A stretch of DNA of 64,000 nucleotides from Haematobia irritans (taxonomy: Eukaryota; Arthropoda; Insecta; Diptera; Muscidae), in the NCBI RefSeq assembly GCF_050003625.1, contig NC_134399.1, positions 225,116,975 to 225,180,974 of the forward strand, given 5' to 3'. Of this stretch, positions 18,391 to 30,267 are shown in pieces (within the stretch, counting starts at the first letter, position 1; the number at the start of each line of letters is the position of its first letter). Position numbers and translations under genes: made by a program. The notes under the pieces were generated by a model, which was not told the DNA's origin, ran no database searches, and worked only from the letters and a program-made list of their open reading frames with translations.

Positions 18391-19945
18391 CTAATAGAAG
18401 AAATTACGTTCTGAAATCGTGAACAGAGGGTAGAAAAATGAAACTGAAATGTTCACGAAAAATCAAAACGGAATATTCACGGGTTTGTACACGGGCGTTC
18501 ACGATTTCATGAACGGCTTTCGTTTTTCTTGATTTTTATACCCTTCACCACTACTGTGGTACAGGGTATAATAAGTTTGTGCATTTGTATGTAACGCCAA
18601 GAAGGAAAAGTCTGAGACCCATCGTTTAGTATACCGATCGTCTTAGAATTAAATTCTGAGTCGATTTAGCGACGTCCGTCTGTCTGTCTGTCTGTCCGTC
18701 TGTTGATGTATTTTTGTGTGCAAAGTACAGCTCGCAGTTTTAGTCCGATTGTCCTAAAATTTGGTATGGGGTCCTGTTTCGGCTCAAAGACGATCCCTAT
18801 TTATTTTGGAAAGAATAGGTTCAGATTTAGATATAGCTGCCATATATATTTTTCACCGATCTGGTCATAATTGGCGTGTATATAAACCGATCTTCCTCAA
18901 AATCCGTACATCCCAATATTTTATGAGTCACGAAAAACTTGCAAAATATCATCCAAATCGGTTTAGATTTAGATATAGCTCCCATATATAGCTTTCGCCC
19001 GATTTACACTCCTTTGTCCACAGAGGCAAATTTTTTGCTCCGATTTAGTTGAAATTTTGCACACGGAGTAGAATTAGCATTATAGCTATGCGTGTCAAAT
19101 TTGGTGGAAATCGGTTCAGATTTAGATATAGCTCCCATATATAGCTTTCGCCCGATTTACACTCATATGACCACAGAGGCCAATCTTTTACTCCGATTTA
19201 ATTGAAATTTTGCACAGGGAGTAGAATTAGCATTGTTGCTATGCGTGCCAAATTTGGTTGAAATCGGTTCAGATTTAGATATAGCTCCCATATATATGTT
19301 TTTCTGATTTCGACAAAAATGGTCAAAATACCATCATTTTCCTTGTAAAATCGCCACTGCTTAGTCGAATAGTTGAAAAAATGACTCTAATTTTCTTAAA
19401 CTTCTAATACATATATATCGAGCGATAAATCATAAATAAACTTTTGCGAAGTTTCCTTAAGATTGCTTTAGATTTGAATGTTTCCCATATTTTTTTACTA
19501 ACATTGTGTTCCACCCTAGTCCATTAGCCGACTTAAATTTTGAGTCTATAGATTTTGTAAAAGTCTACCAAATTCTGTCCAAATCGAGTGATATTTAAAT
19601 GTATGTATTTGGGACAAACCTTTATGTATAGCACCCAACACATTTGACAGATGTGATATGGTATCGAAAATTTAAATCTATAAAGTGGTGCAGGGTATAA
19701 TATAGTCGGCCCCGCCCGACTTTAGACTTTCCTTACTTGTTTAATTTATATATATTTTTTTTAGGAATTCTTAACCATTACGTTTTCAGATCATGAACCC
19801 TGATTTTTGTTGCTTTGACAACGTATGGTGTCATTTTGTCGTTGTCCGATTAACACCGTCTGTTCTCCGTTTGACACATGCGTGTTGATTCACTATCATG
19901 AACGGATCGTTTTGAAATGAGCACGCCGTTCATGATGCCTTCGAA
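18391..19945. mobile_element. Element G (GTTCATGAAC palindromes), split by B1
   Basis: After A-type sequence ending GATCCGGTT comes CACTAATAGAAGAAATTACG, then repeats such as GTTCACGATTTCATGAAC and ATGTTCACGAAAAATC. The same words (GATCATGAACC, CCGTTCATGATG) resume at about 19780-19945 after B1. The start resembles MITE F, but I could not define its flanking duplication. Confidence 0.5.
18537..19740 (+). mobile_element. Family B element, copy B1, complete
   Basis: It starts in a T run at the hairpin TATACCCTTCACC...GGTACAGGGTATA, carries GTCCGTCTGTCTGTCTGTCT at 18676 and on, then an array with a 153-bp step (AGATATAGCT at 18971 and 19124), then a non-repeated tail, and ends CGGCCCCGCCCGAC...CCTTACTTGT. 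It is inserted within element G. Helentron/mini-me-type plan; no protein. Confidence 0.8.
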
Positions 19946-20096
19946 TAATCAAGTACAAATTAGTCCATATATATTATCTAAATTTCCAATATGAAGTGAT
20001 CCCCATAATTATGCAACTTCCGTAACTTCTTGGAGGAGCAAACTTCATGTGATCTGTTTGAAAGTTGGCACATGATGTCAGTTCATATCGAAGGTT

Positions 20097-20406
20097 AGGT
20101 ATAGTGGCATCCCAATATTTTAGGCTCACTTAGACAATTCAGTCCAATGTGATACCACAGTGGTGAACTTCTTTCTTATGACTCAGTGCTAGCTTAAATG
20201 CAAAGTGCCTTCCTTTTATAGCCGAGTCCGAACGGCATTCCATATTTCAAGGCAAATCAGAGAAGCGTTGAAATGCTCAGAAAAGTCACCAACATTATTA
20301 AGAGCGTATAATCCACCGCTGACAGCGCTTTGGTAAAAACTGGATTCGAACCCATGACTCTCTGTATGTAAGGCGAATATCCTAACCATTGCACCATGGT
20401 GGCTCT
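20097..20406 (-). mobile_element. tRNA-derived SINE, near full length
   Basis: On the minus strand it begins with a tRNA-like head: CACCATGGTGCAATGGTTAG (A-box-like) near 20400, then GGGTTCGAATCC (B box) near 20351. The body contains TCCGAACGG and ends at GGTTAGGT on the plus-strand left side. It is a cousin of the copy at 23840-24189 with many substitutions. A short CGAAG occurs at both flanks and may be the target duplication. Confidence 0.75.
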
Positions 20407-22900
20407 GAAACGAAGAAACTCCATGACTCTTTCCTATCTAACTTGTTTTGTGTATCGGTGAGCTCCTGCACTTTTTGGGACTTTAATTGCTTTAGTCCAA
20501 CCGCATTTTTCAGTATGTGTTGCATCCACTTTCGCAACAAAATTAATTCAATTTTTAATTATTCAAACAATTTTAATTAAAACATTAATTAGAAAAATTA
20601 ATTTTGTTATTGAATCAGAAAAAAATTATCTATAGGTTTCACTTCATTTGTCATTTCGTTATTACCTAGTCCTGAAAGCACACACTAACAGAGTTTTAGA
20701 AAATCAAGTTAGCATTTTTTCCATAAGACTAAACAGTTTCCCTAACCTGCAAATCCCCTTATAAATTGATTGCGGCAACAAAATTAAAAAAATAGAGACA
20801 CAAGAAAACTTGAATTTAATGAATTTATCAATTAAATGTGATATCTCGAGTCATCTCTATAACATTTTACATTTTATTTGCTACCACATTCCAAATGTCT
20901 GTTATTGATCCACCCCACCAAAAAATTATTTAATGATTTTTTTCTAATTTAAATGAAATTTTTATTAGCTCCACGCAATTTGAACAGTTAATTTTGTCAT
21001 AAATGGCCCTGAACGAAATTCGTCTTTTACAGTTCAATCAATTTAAGCATATTTCCCAAGCTAGCTTCTCATCAAATTACCAATGCCAAGTGATGCTTGG
21101 CACCTTGGAATCATAATGCCACAAAAAAAAAAAAATGAAATTGAAGAAAAAAATGGGGAAACGAAAAATTCAAAATCTAAATTGCGTTATTAAACTGACG
21201 CAAAATTATGATGATAAGGAAACGACGAATTATTTTAGAGAAGAAGTAAAGGAGAAAAAAAATTGAAATACAAAAAAACAGAAGCAGAAATAACAGAGAC
21301 TCTAAACAATTTCTACACAAGATGAAATCTTCAAATGTTGAACGGAAATTGAGGAAATTGAAAAATATGCAAAATAAATAATGCTTTGCCAGGATGCAGG
21401 GGAGGAGCCGCATGGAAGAGGGATGGCATTTTTTCCTCTTCATTACCCTAAGAATTATGGTGGTAACAGTAAGTCAGCTAGCTAGTCAAGCAAAGTTGCC
21501 CTCAACTTGGAAGAAAGAACAAACATCAATTTCAAGATGGAAATGTGTGTCAAAACTGTGCCAGAAAAAGCTGTTTATCGATGAATGGATAGATGGATGG
21601 CTGGATGACTGACTGAATGAATGACTGTACCCAGGAGGTACCCCATGCCCCCATGCACTCACTTCCATTAAACCAACGTCTCATGATTGTTGGGAAGAAT
21701 CGATAAATGTCAGTTAGTCCGTTAGTTGGCTGGCTGGCTGGATGGTTGCTTTTTGCTGTGGTCGATGTTCTTAGGTCGTGTCTGGGATTTTCGGGAGATT
21801 TTTCTATCAGAGAAATGGCACGTACACGTATTGTACAACGAATTTGATTTTTACTCAGTCACCTACAGCATCCTCCTCAGCATCAGGGCTATAACAACAA
21901 GAAAATCTAACAAAATGATGAACTGTGTGTGGAGACAATCACAATGATTGTCACTTCAATTCTTGCGACGAAGTGTTACTGGTTTTGACATTTCCATCAA
22001 ATGATTGCTGCAATAATGGAACGTTTTACTTAGCCTCACGTCATCATCACTCTTTCTTGCATTGCTGCATCATCATCATCATCATCGTCGTCATAAGAAC
22101 CTTCAGTTATAACTGATTTCCGTATAAAAGAAAAAAACTTTCAATCCGATCCATTCATCGTTAGCCCGTTAACATCGTTCACGGAATTATGGTCGGCATT
22201 GAAATTGAAAATTTCAAAATCATTCATTGTCGTCATAATTACCACCGAAGACTTTGTCATACTGCCATTGTGGAACTGCTCCTTACAATGAGAGAGAATT
22301 ACCATTAAATGCTACATCATTTGACAATGATATGGATCTTATCTCGGAGTTCATGTATTCTTGGAACATCTCAAATGCAACATTGTTAAGTACATCATCG
22401 ATTGGTAAAGTCTCAATAATAATGGAAATAGTTTAACCCTTTTTTGGTTTTTCAATTTAGATGAGATTGTTGTAGTACATAAGCGGCATTACTTCAAATA
22501 AATTTAAAGAAATAAATGAATACAAAACTTTGTGTTTTCCTTTAAAGACCTCGTCTTAATGGATCAATTGAGGTCCCAGAAGATAAATTAAAAGTAATTC
22601 CACAAACATTTCTAGATATGATCCATATTTGCACTTCTTAAGGATCAGAAGCTTGAGACTACAAACTACTTTTGCGGATTCTCTGGTGTTGCTGGCTTAT
22701 TATGTGTCAAACAACACATGCGAAATTTTCTTCTTTAATTTCGATCATAAATTGAAAATTTTCCATTTTGAACTAACATAAGAGCAGCGATAAGAAGAAT
22801 CGTTGCGGAAAATATTGGTTGGAAATCTGTTGTTACAATAAATATACTTAACACTTGAAGAATGTTTTACCAATTGTTTCAAAATTATTTTTTGTTTGTT
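20407..22900. other. Largely unique DNA with microsatellites
   Basis: Several open frames on both strands have no recognised domain. Simple repeats include GGAT/GGCT-type tetranucleotides near 21585-21635 and 21720-21750, and an ATC run near 22068-22090. This is one of the least repeat-filled parts of the window, so host regulatory DNA or small exons could be here, but I cannot show them. Confidence 0.45.
22123..22308 (+). promoter_or_regulatory. TATA-like box upstream of a 39-codon ORF
   Basis: TATAAAAG at 22123-22130 is followed about 30 bp downstream by TTCATCG, a weak initiator match. An ATG at 22189 opens a 39-codon frame (MVGIEIENFKIIHCRHNYHR and on) to TAA at 22306-22308. Spacing fits a fly core promoter, but there is no downstream element, homology or splice evidence. 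It could easily be chance in AT-rich DNA. Confidence 0.15.
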
Positions 22901-25242
22901 ACACCCTCCATTTGTAACACATCGAGATATTGCTCTAAGAACCCATAAAGTATATATATTCTGGGTTGTAGTGAGATTCTGAGTCGATCTAAGTATGTCC
23001 GTTGGTCCGTCTGTCTGTTGAAATCACTCTAACTTCCGAAACAAGCAATCGACTTGAAACTTAACACAAGTAGTTGTTATTGATGAAAGTCGGATGGTAT
23101 TGCAAATGGACCATATCGGTCCACTTTTACATAACCCCCATATAAACGGACCGCCAAATTTGGCTTGCGGAGCCTCTAAGAGAAGCATATTTTATCCAAT
23201 TTGGCTGAAATTTTGTACATGGTGTTAGTATATGGTCTTCAATAGCCATACAAAAAGTGGTCCATATCGGCCCATAACTTTGTATAGCCCCCATATAAAC
23301 CGATCCTCAGATTTTGCTTGCGGAACCTCTCAGAGAAGCAAATTTCATCCGATCCGGCTGAAATTTGGTACATGGTGTTAGTATATGATCTCCAACAACC
23401 ACGCACAAATTCGTCGATAATTATATGTGGCACTCATATAAACCGATCCCCAGATTTAGTTTGCGGAGCCTCTAAGAGAAGCTAATTTCATCCCATCCCG
23501 CTGAAATTTGGTACATTGTGTTAGTATATTGTCTTTAACAACCATGCAAAAATTGGTCCATAAAGATCAATAATTATATATAGCCCCCATATAAACCGTT
23601 CCCCAGATTTGAACTCGGGAGCCTCTTGGAAGAACAAAATTCACCCGATCCGGTTGAAATTGGGTATGTGGTTTTAGTATATGGTGTCTAACAACCACGC
23701 AAAAATTGGTCCATATCAGTCCATAATTATATATAGCCCTCATACAAACCGATCCCCAGATTTGGCTTGCGGAGCCTCTATGAGAAGCAAATTTCATCCG
23801 ATCCGGGTGGAATTTGGTACATGGTGTATATGGTCTCTAGGTTAGGTGGCAGCCCGATGTATCAAGCTCACTTAGACTATGCAGTCCATTGTGATACCAC
23901 ATTGGTGAACTTCTCTCTTATCACTGAGTGCTGCCCGATTCCATGTTAAGCTCAATGACAAGGGACCTCCTTTTTATAGCGGAGTCCGAACGGCTTTCCA
24001 AATTGCACTGAAACCACTTAGAGAAGCTTTGAAACCCTCAGAAATGTCACCAGCATTACTGAGGTGGGATAATCCACCGCTGAAAAACTTTTTGGTGTTC
24101 GGTTGAAGCAGGCATCGAACCCACGACCTTATGTATGCAAGGCGGGCATGCTAACAATTGCACCACGGCGGCACCGTGATATTGTAAATGTCTCTAACAA
24201 ACATGCAAAAATTGGTTCATATCGGCACATAATTATATATAGCCCCCATATGAACCGATCCCAAGATTTGAACTCTGGAGCCTTTTGGAATTTCAAAATT
24301 CACCCGATCCGGTTGAAATTGAGTATGTGGTGTTAGTATATGGTGTCTAACAACCAAGCAAAAATTGGTCCATATCAGTCCATAATTATATTTGGCCCTC
24401 TAATAAACCGATCCACAGATTTGGCTTGCGGAGCCTCTAATAGAAGCAAATTTCATCCGATCCGGCTGAAATTTTGTACATGGTGTTAGTATATGGTTTC
24501 TAACAGCCATGCTAAAATTGGTCCATATAGGCCCATAATTATATATATCCCCCATATAAACCGAACCCCAGATGTGAACTCCGGAGCCTCATGGAAGAGC
24601 AAAATTCATCCAATTCGGTTGAAATTTGGAACGTGGTACATGGTCTTAACAACCATGCAAAAATTGCTCCATATCGGTCCATAATCATTTATGGATTTGG
24701 ATTTGGAGCCTCTTGGAGGAGCAAATTTCATCCGATTCAGTTGAGATTTGGTACATTGTACAAGTATATGACCGCTAACAACCATGCCTAACTAGGTCCA
24801 TATCGGTATATAGTTATACATGGCCCTCATATAAAACGATCCACATTCACACAAAAATTGGTCCATATCGGTTCATAAATGTGTATAGCCCCCATATAAA
24901 TCGGCCCCCATATTTCAATTCTGGCTCTCTAATTACCGCGCAAAAATGCATACCGGTTCGTATAGGAACAAATAATTATAATTATTTGTGGACTTCCCTA
25001 CATATAGCGGACAAAAACTGATTTATATACGTATTTAAACTGTCTTTTTTGTCTAATATATACCACGTATGGACTAACTTTCAACGATGTCAAGAAGAAT
25101 TAAGATACCTTGCCATCGGTAAGTATTAGCACAACCCAAGTAATTCGATTGTGGATGACAGTCTTTCGTAGAAGTTTCTACACAATCCATGGTGGAGGGT
25201 ACATAAGATTCGCCCTGGCCGAACTTACGGCCGTATATACCA
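22901..25242 (+). mobile_element. Family A element, copy A3, with nested SINE
   Basis: The 5' hairpin is deleted (it starts TACACCCTCCATTTGTAACA) but the GTCTGTCTG run, many 153-bp-type array units and the 3' hairpin region (TCGCCCTGGCCGAACTTACG) are present. The terminal ACTTGTT has mutated to ACCAATTT. A SINE interrupts the array at 23840-24189. This is the longest array copy in the window. Confidence 0.75.
23840..24189 (-). mobile_element. tRNA-derived SINE, full length with target duplication
   Basis: It is flanked by GTCTCTA on both sides (23833-23839 and 24190-24196). On the minus strand the head reads GTGGTGCAATTGTTAGCATG... and GTGGGTTCGATGCCTGC, a B box of the GGTTCRANNCC type. The head loosely resembles tRNA-Ala (CTTGCAT in anticodon-loop position). 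The 350-bp unit ends in CCTAACC. Pol III transcription is inferred from the boxes. It sits inside the A3 array, so it is younger than A3. Confidence 0.85.
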
Positions 25243-26186
25243 ATTTTATTTTTCACACCTCCGTGGAGTAAAAATAAATGCGTGTAAATGTCATAAAAAC
25301 AATATTGAAAGGCAAAAAAATTGGCTGAAAAAGGAAGTTACTCGTTTCATTTTACTGCGCAATGGCTACCAAAATCCCTGGATCTCAATCCGTTGGACTT
25401 TTGCGCCTGGGAAAATTTGTAAAGTAAGGTGACACTAAAAATATAACAAATTTTCGTTCATCTCAGGTTGTCGCTTCGCGAGGAATGCACAAAAGAAGAT
25501 CCACTTATGTGCAGCGTGTGATGCCTTTGACATCCGTTTGAATGTCATACTTCGTGCCAAAGTTTGCCGACCAATTTCAGCATAGCTATAGGAGAACATA
25601 TATGGACATATTGTATCGAATTTCAACCGAATCGGATAAATTTTTATCTTTCCATTGGTAAGACCCCTAAAATGCTAAGGTTTGCTGGCAAATAAGAATA
25701 TTTATATCAGCCCATTTGTGAAACCCACCACAATATAATTACAATTGAAGTACTATTAAAATCAGATTCAGTTACATTACCCGGAGTCGGACTCGAGGCT
25801 AATAAGAAATGTTGGATTCGGAGTCGAGTAAAATTTGATGTTACCAAGAGTGAGAGAGACATTAAAAAAAATTATAAAATGTATCTATATTGTCCGGCAT
25901 ATATTAACCAATATTTGTTAAATTTGGCACAAAGAACGGAAAAATATTACATGCAAATGTTAAAGTGCTAGGTATACACTGAAAATGTATTGACCTAATA
26001 TGAAAGAATATGCAACCTTAATTTTAAGATATGCTATTTACACAATATTATGGAAAATTTTCTTAAAAATAAGGAAATTTTAATTATAAGAATATAGCCT
26101 GGTTTATTTTATTTTTTTTTTTAATTAAGAAATCATTCTTCGCTTTGAAGTATATATTATAATTTGAATTTTTAAACTGACATCTA
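25243..26186. other. Low-copy DNA, one possible CAC/TA end
   Basis: At 25975-25976 a TA is followed by CACTGAAAATGTATTGACC and later TTTTAAGATATGC and AAGGAAATTTTAATT phrases like those in family I. A right end was not found. The remainder (25260-25970) shows no recognised feature. Confidence 0.4.
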
Positions 26187-28199
26187 CACACAACAAATTA
26201 TCAGCAAAATGTTTTCAATTAAACACTTAATTGAAATTGGAAACGGATTCAGTTAATATTTTAATTGATTCAATTAATTATTTTATCAAATCCGAATAAA
26301 ACCCAATTAAAAAAATGTTTGCTATTTGTTACGTTTCCAATTAAAATATTAATTGATTCAATCAATTTGTTTATCAATTCGGAAATAATTTTCAATTACA
26401 AACGTGATTGAAATTTTTTCCGTTTCCAATTACACATGTGATTGATCCAATCATCTTTGTGATTGAAATTGAATAATTTTGACCTATGGAAAGAGCGAAA
26501 AGAGAACTAGAGAATGGGTATTTATTCAAGAATGTATGATGGAGAGATCAGTGTGTGGGAGTAACTCGTAGCGAACGGTTGGGTTTTTGTTTTTCGCGTA
26601 AATTGAAAAACATGATTGGCGACATTCTGCCTGCTGCGTGCGAAATGTGTGCATAAATGCATTGAAGGCAACAACAAATCATAGCAAAGGGTTGAAATAA
26701 ACAAAGTGTGCAAAAAAAATGGCCACGTTGTAAAGGTTTGAAAAAATATAAGTTCTGCATTTGAAATTTCCTGTGGTTGTGGTATTGTAAAAATGGAAAA
26801 CAATCTAGGCTTATTGCAGGTAAGCAATTGTGAAATGTGAATACCGTTTTCCATAAAAAATAATATATTTATACCCTGCGCCACACTGTGGAACAGGGTA
26901 TTATAAGTTTGTGCATAGTTTTTATTCATTTCTTTTAGTGAGCAATTTTATTTCGTGAAATTGAGGAATCAATCCCATCAATTACATCATTTTTATCAAA
27001 TATATAAGAATATCTTTGCAATCAAAAGGTGGGTACCGTATTGATTTTTTTAAATTTTTTTACTTCTAGTTTTCTTGAAACCAACAGCGGTAGGGGTTTG
27101 TTGGAAGATTCACCTTGAAGTTGCGAAGTAGCGTTGGCATTAAATTGCATTTTTGTTTTACCTGCCTTTTTCAGTTTGAACCCAAGTAGAGAGCAGTATA
27201 TAAACTAATGAGCTGAATTATGTAATGGTAAAAAAGTTCTTTCTTTTGGATTTAAAAATATGAAAAATATCCGAAAATTATAAAAAAAATAAATAGTATT
27301 TAAAAATAGTATTTTTCCATTTATATTTTTTCTATTTCCAGAATTTGCAAAGTATCATCAATATATTATCAAATATTACATTGTTTTGCCATTATTTTTG
27401 TCTTTGATTGGTTCAAATTTTAATAGACGATTTCAATGTGTGGACATTTTGCAAAGGAATTGTTACTAAAATTAAATTACCGAGCTCCTTAATACACCTT
27501 CTTATGCTAAAAGACTACAACTGCAAAAGAAGATTATAAATCTGCAACCTGGAACTAAGAATTTAACTTGATATTCTATGCAGGTAATGTTTAACAAAAT
27601 TAACTTTTAATTCAACAAAATCAAATTCGAATTATTCTGTTTACTTTCAAAAAAACTAATTTAGCTTACAGGCTGCTGATTTATTGGAAATCTAGGCGCA
27701 TCTACATATTAGAAGGAACATGCTGACATGGATATTATGATAAGGAAGATAATGATTTATACAGTTTATTTTTTCACCCTTTAGTTGTTCTTGATCGTAA
27801 TTGTATGTGTAAGTTATGTTAGAACAAAAAACACAAACACAAATGACAAGAACCAAATTTATTTGTCTATTGCATAATTCAATAAATAATAAAATATTGA
27901 ATATGTTTTATAAGAAACACATATTTTCTTTTATTTCAAATAAAACTAAATACGATTTTTGGGGAGCAATATATACATTTTTTGATTGAAATTTATATCC
28001 AATTTCAATTATTTATTTAATAGAATCAATCAAATAGTTGATTGAGTTTTGTCGCGAAATTAATTAGAATTTTAATTGATTCAATTTTAAGTGACAAAAG
28101 TCAATTAAATTTTTAATTGAAAATCGTGTGGGTTTTCAATCAAAATGGGCGATTGCTACTATCATTTTCGTGGTTGAAGACATTTCAATTAAATTGGTT
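26187..28199 (+). mobile_element. Family D element, copy D2, opposite orientation to D1
   Basis: It starts after TA (26185-26186) with CACACAACAAATTATCAGC and mirrors D1 almost throughout: the same CAATTAATTG-type palindromic ends and the same unique core. The last 60 bp or so of its right end are missing. A 50-bp piece of a family B end (TACCCTGCGCCACACTGTGG and on) is inserted at 26869-26918. Confidence 0.8.
26793..26941 (+). pseudogene. D2 counterpart of the small spliced ORF, broken
   Basis: ATG at 26793 opens MENNLGLLQ and ends CAG|GTAAGC at 26819/26820, as in D1. The intron holds the B-family fragment and ends TTTCTTTTAG at 26938. The next codon is TGA, where D1 has TGC, so the phase-0 reading stops at once. 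Downstream codons still match D1 in a shifted frame (YQIYKNIFAIKRWVPY). Confidence 0.35.
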
Positions 28200-28224
28200 T
28201 GTTGATATTTCCCAAAAAAGAACG

Positions 28225-28396
28225 AAAAATAGATAAATGAGATCTGTAACCTAACATTAAATTCATAGAGTCTAGATTTAAGTCTGGATAGCTCCCTAGA
28301 AAATTTTAATGCAGCATCATCTTTGGCTCGGAGTCAATACCAAAATCCTTAAGGGAAAGTTAAAATTCTTGATTTCAAATAAACTTTTTTTGAGTG
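28225..28396. mobile_element. Family I fragment (right end)
   Basis: The right end ACTTTTTTTGAGTG is followed by TA (28397-28398). Reversed, it reads CACTCAAAAAAAGTTTATTT, then CCCTTAAGGATTTTGGTATT, closely like the left parts of the elements at 29375 and 54015. The left boundary is unclear. Confidence 0.6.
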
Positions 28397-29374
28397 TAGA
28401 AGTCTATTAGCAGTACCCTTAACTTAGTGTTTTCTGATATATCAAAAGTTCTGGAGTTCAAATGACTTACTAACCAAATGCAAATAAAATTCTTCGTTCA
28501 TTGAAAAAGTTTGAAATTTTAAAGCATTGAAAAGTCGAGTTTTTAATGGAATAATTTTGGATACTGTTCATTTTTTCTATCAGAATCATGCCCATTGCAC
28601 GTTTTTACATCACGATCTGTATAGCTAATTTTAAAAATATTCTATATAAATTAACATTGTTAAATTCGATACGCATACAAATAAGAAATGTGATATATTT
28701 TCAACGGGTCTTGTATTAATACAAAGGTGTAAATCAAGGTCGATCACAGGAATATTTCACATTTTAGATATATGTAACGAATTTTTTAAACAAATAAATT
28801 CTAATCAAATATTAAAGTATTTTTAGTCGCATTCGACATCACATCATTCGGGCAACGACATTTAAAAAGTAAATGAATCAAATATGAATTATTAGAGGGG
28901 TATCCCTTATACCATGGTCATGCTAGACAATCATTTTCTCTTTTTTTTTCACTCTGCCGATGCATTCAATGATTGGGTCGTTAACACTTAAATATGGATG
29001 ACGGAGAACAATATATAAAAGAGAGATAACAACAACAACACAGTGACATATCAATAGAAAAACCGAAAAGTGCTACATCTCCACAAGAACATTCATAAAT
29101 TTCTAATTTTCATTAAGTTATCACAAGACTTAGATTTTCTTAAAAAAAAAAAAAAAAACAAAATGAAAATAAAAAGAAGAAGGAGAAAAAATGATCTAGT
29201 GGAAAATTATTTTCATTATGAATTTTATCGAAAACAGACCAAAAAAATTAAAAGACCAACTGAGCTTTAATTTTTTGGTTTTTTGGCGGCAAAAGCATTT
29301 GACTTTTTTGTGTCCCCTACATTGGAGTGTAGTTGACGATGATATGTTCACTTAACCATGAGATTTGCTACATA
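28397..29374. other. Unique DNA; weak TATA box near 29011
   Basis: TATATAAAAG near 29011-29020 lies about 28 bp upstream of ACAGTGACAT, which resembles a weak fly initiator. Lysine- and arginine-rich frames downstream are by-products of A runs. No exon is recognised, so the promoter reading is weak. Confidence 0.3.
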
Positions 29375-30025
29375 CACTCAAAAAAAAAAAAAAAAAAAAT
29401 ATACTTGGATCAAAAGATTTTGACCTTCCCTTAAGGGATTTGGATTGATTTCGAGCCAATGATGCGGCTTCTTTAAAATAAAGAAATTTTTAAGTGACCT
29501 ATGTTGCTCTCAATCTAAGATCAATAAAATTAAAATTAAGATAGATTCCATTTATCGAACTTTCATTCTCTTTTCGCGGTATATTCATAAAGCTACAAAC
29601 AAATGACACTTTAAAAATCCAAATTATAACGGATACATCAAAGTACAAAATGTTTTATAATTTCCAAAAACAAACTTTAAACCAAAGATGCAAAATCCTC
29701 AAAATAAGTCTTAGCCTATAAAAATTCAATATTTCAGTTAATTTAAGGACGATTTCTTCAAATAAAAATGTGTTTCTTTACTTTAAGGAAAATTGGCCGT
29801 AGTTCAAAGATATACGACTTAAACCGAGGGACGCAAATTTCCAAAATGTGTGTCCTAAATTTAATAAAAAAAATTGAAGCAAAGATTATAAACTTTATTT
29901 TAATTATTTATTTTAATTAAAATTTCATTATTTTAAAGAAATTTGTCCTTAATATTTTGTAAATTTCTTATACTAAAATTAAAGCTGCGTAATCTTTAAT
30001 AGCACGTAAATATTTTTTTTCAGTG
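29375..30025. mobile_element. Family I element, copy I1 (TA-flanked)
   Basis: Left end CACTCAAAAAAA after TA (29373-29374); right end TTTTTTTTCAGTG before TA (30026-30027). Internal words such as TTCTTTAAAATAAAGAA and TTTAAAGAAATTTGTCC form repeated palindromes in both halves. Non-coding, 651 bp. Confidence 0.7.
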
Positions 30026-30027
30026 TA

Positions 30028-30125
30028 GGGGTTCCTTTTTAGAGCCTAGTCCGAACGGCGTTCCACATTGCGGTGGAACCAATTATAAATACTCAGAAAT
30101 ATCACCAGCATTACTGATAGGGGAT
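30028..30125 (-). mobile_element. SINE body fragment
   Basis: GAGCCTAGTCCGAACGGCGT and ATATCACCAGCATTACTGA match the middle of the SINE at 23840-24189. Both head and tail are missing. Confidence 0.7.
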
Positions 30126-30267
30126 AAAAAATAAAATAGAAATGATTTCATGAAAGAAATTTCGATTGAACTGAGGTCACTGTGACTGTGATGAAGTTAT
30201 TGCCTAACTTTAATTGTGTTCCTTTGAGTTAATGCAATTTTTCTCCAATTACTCGTAATTGTTAGGT

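Larger units (their letters stand above)
17795..20095 (+). mobile_element. Old family A copy, split by nested insertions
   Basis: Diverged A-type array sequence (TATATATAGCCCTCATA, GGCTTGCGGAACCTTTTGG, TTGGAGGAGCAAACTTCATG) occurs at 17808-17823, 18018-18390 and 19946-20090. The gaps are filled by MITE F and by element G, which itself holds B1. Neither the standard 5' hairpin nor the ACTTGTT end is recognisable, so it is an old truncated copy. Confidence 0.6.

Noticed and set aside
23767..24336. Possible tRNA gene near 24110-24180
   Set aside because: A and B boxes are present, but the segment cannot form a normal tRNA and is the head of a SINE with a target duplication.
29070..29270. Lysine/arginine-rich frame after the TATA-like box
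   Set aside because: It is generated by long A runs; the TATA match alone does not support a gene.
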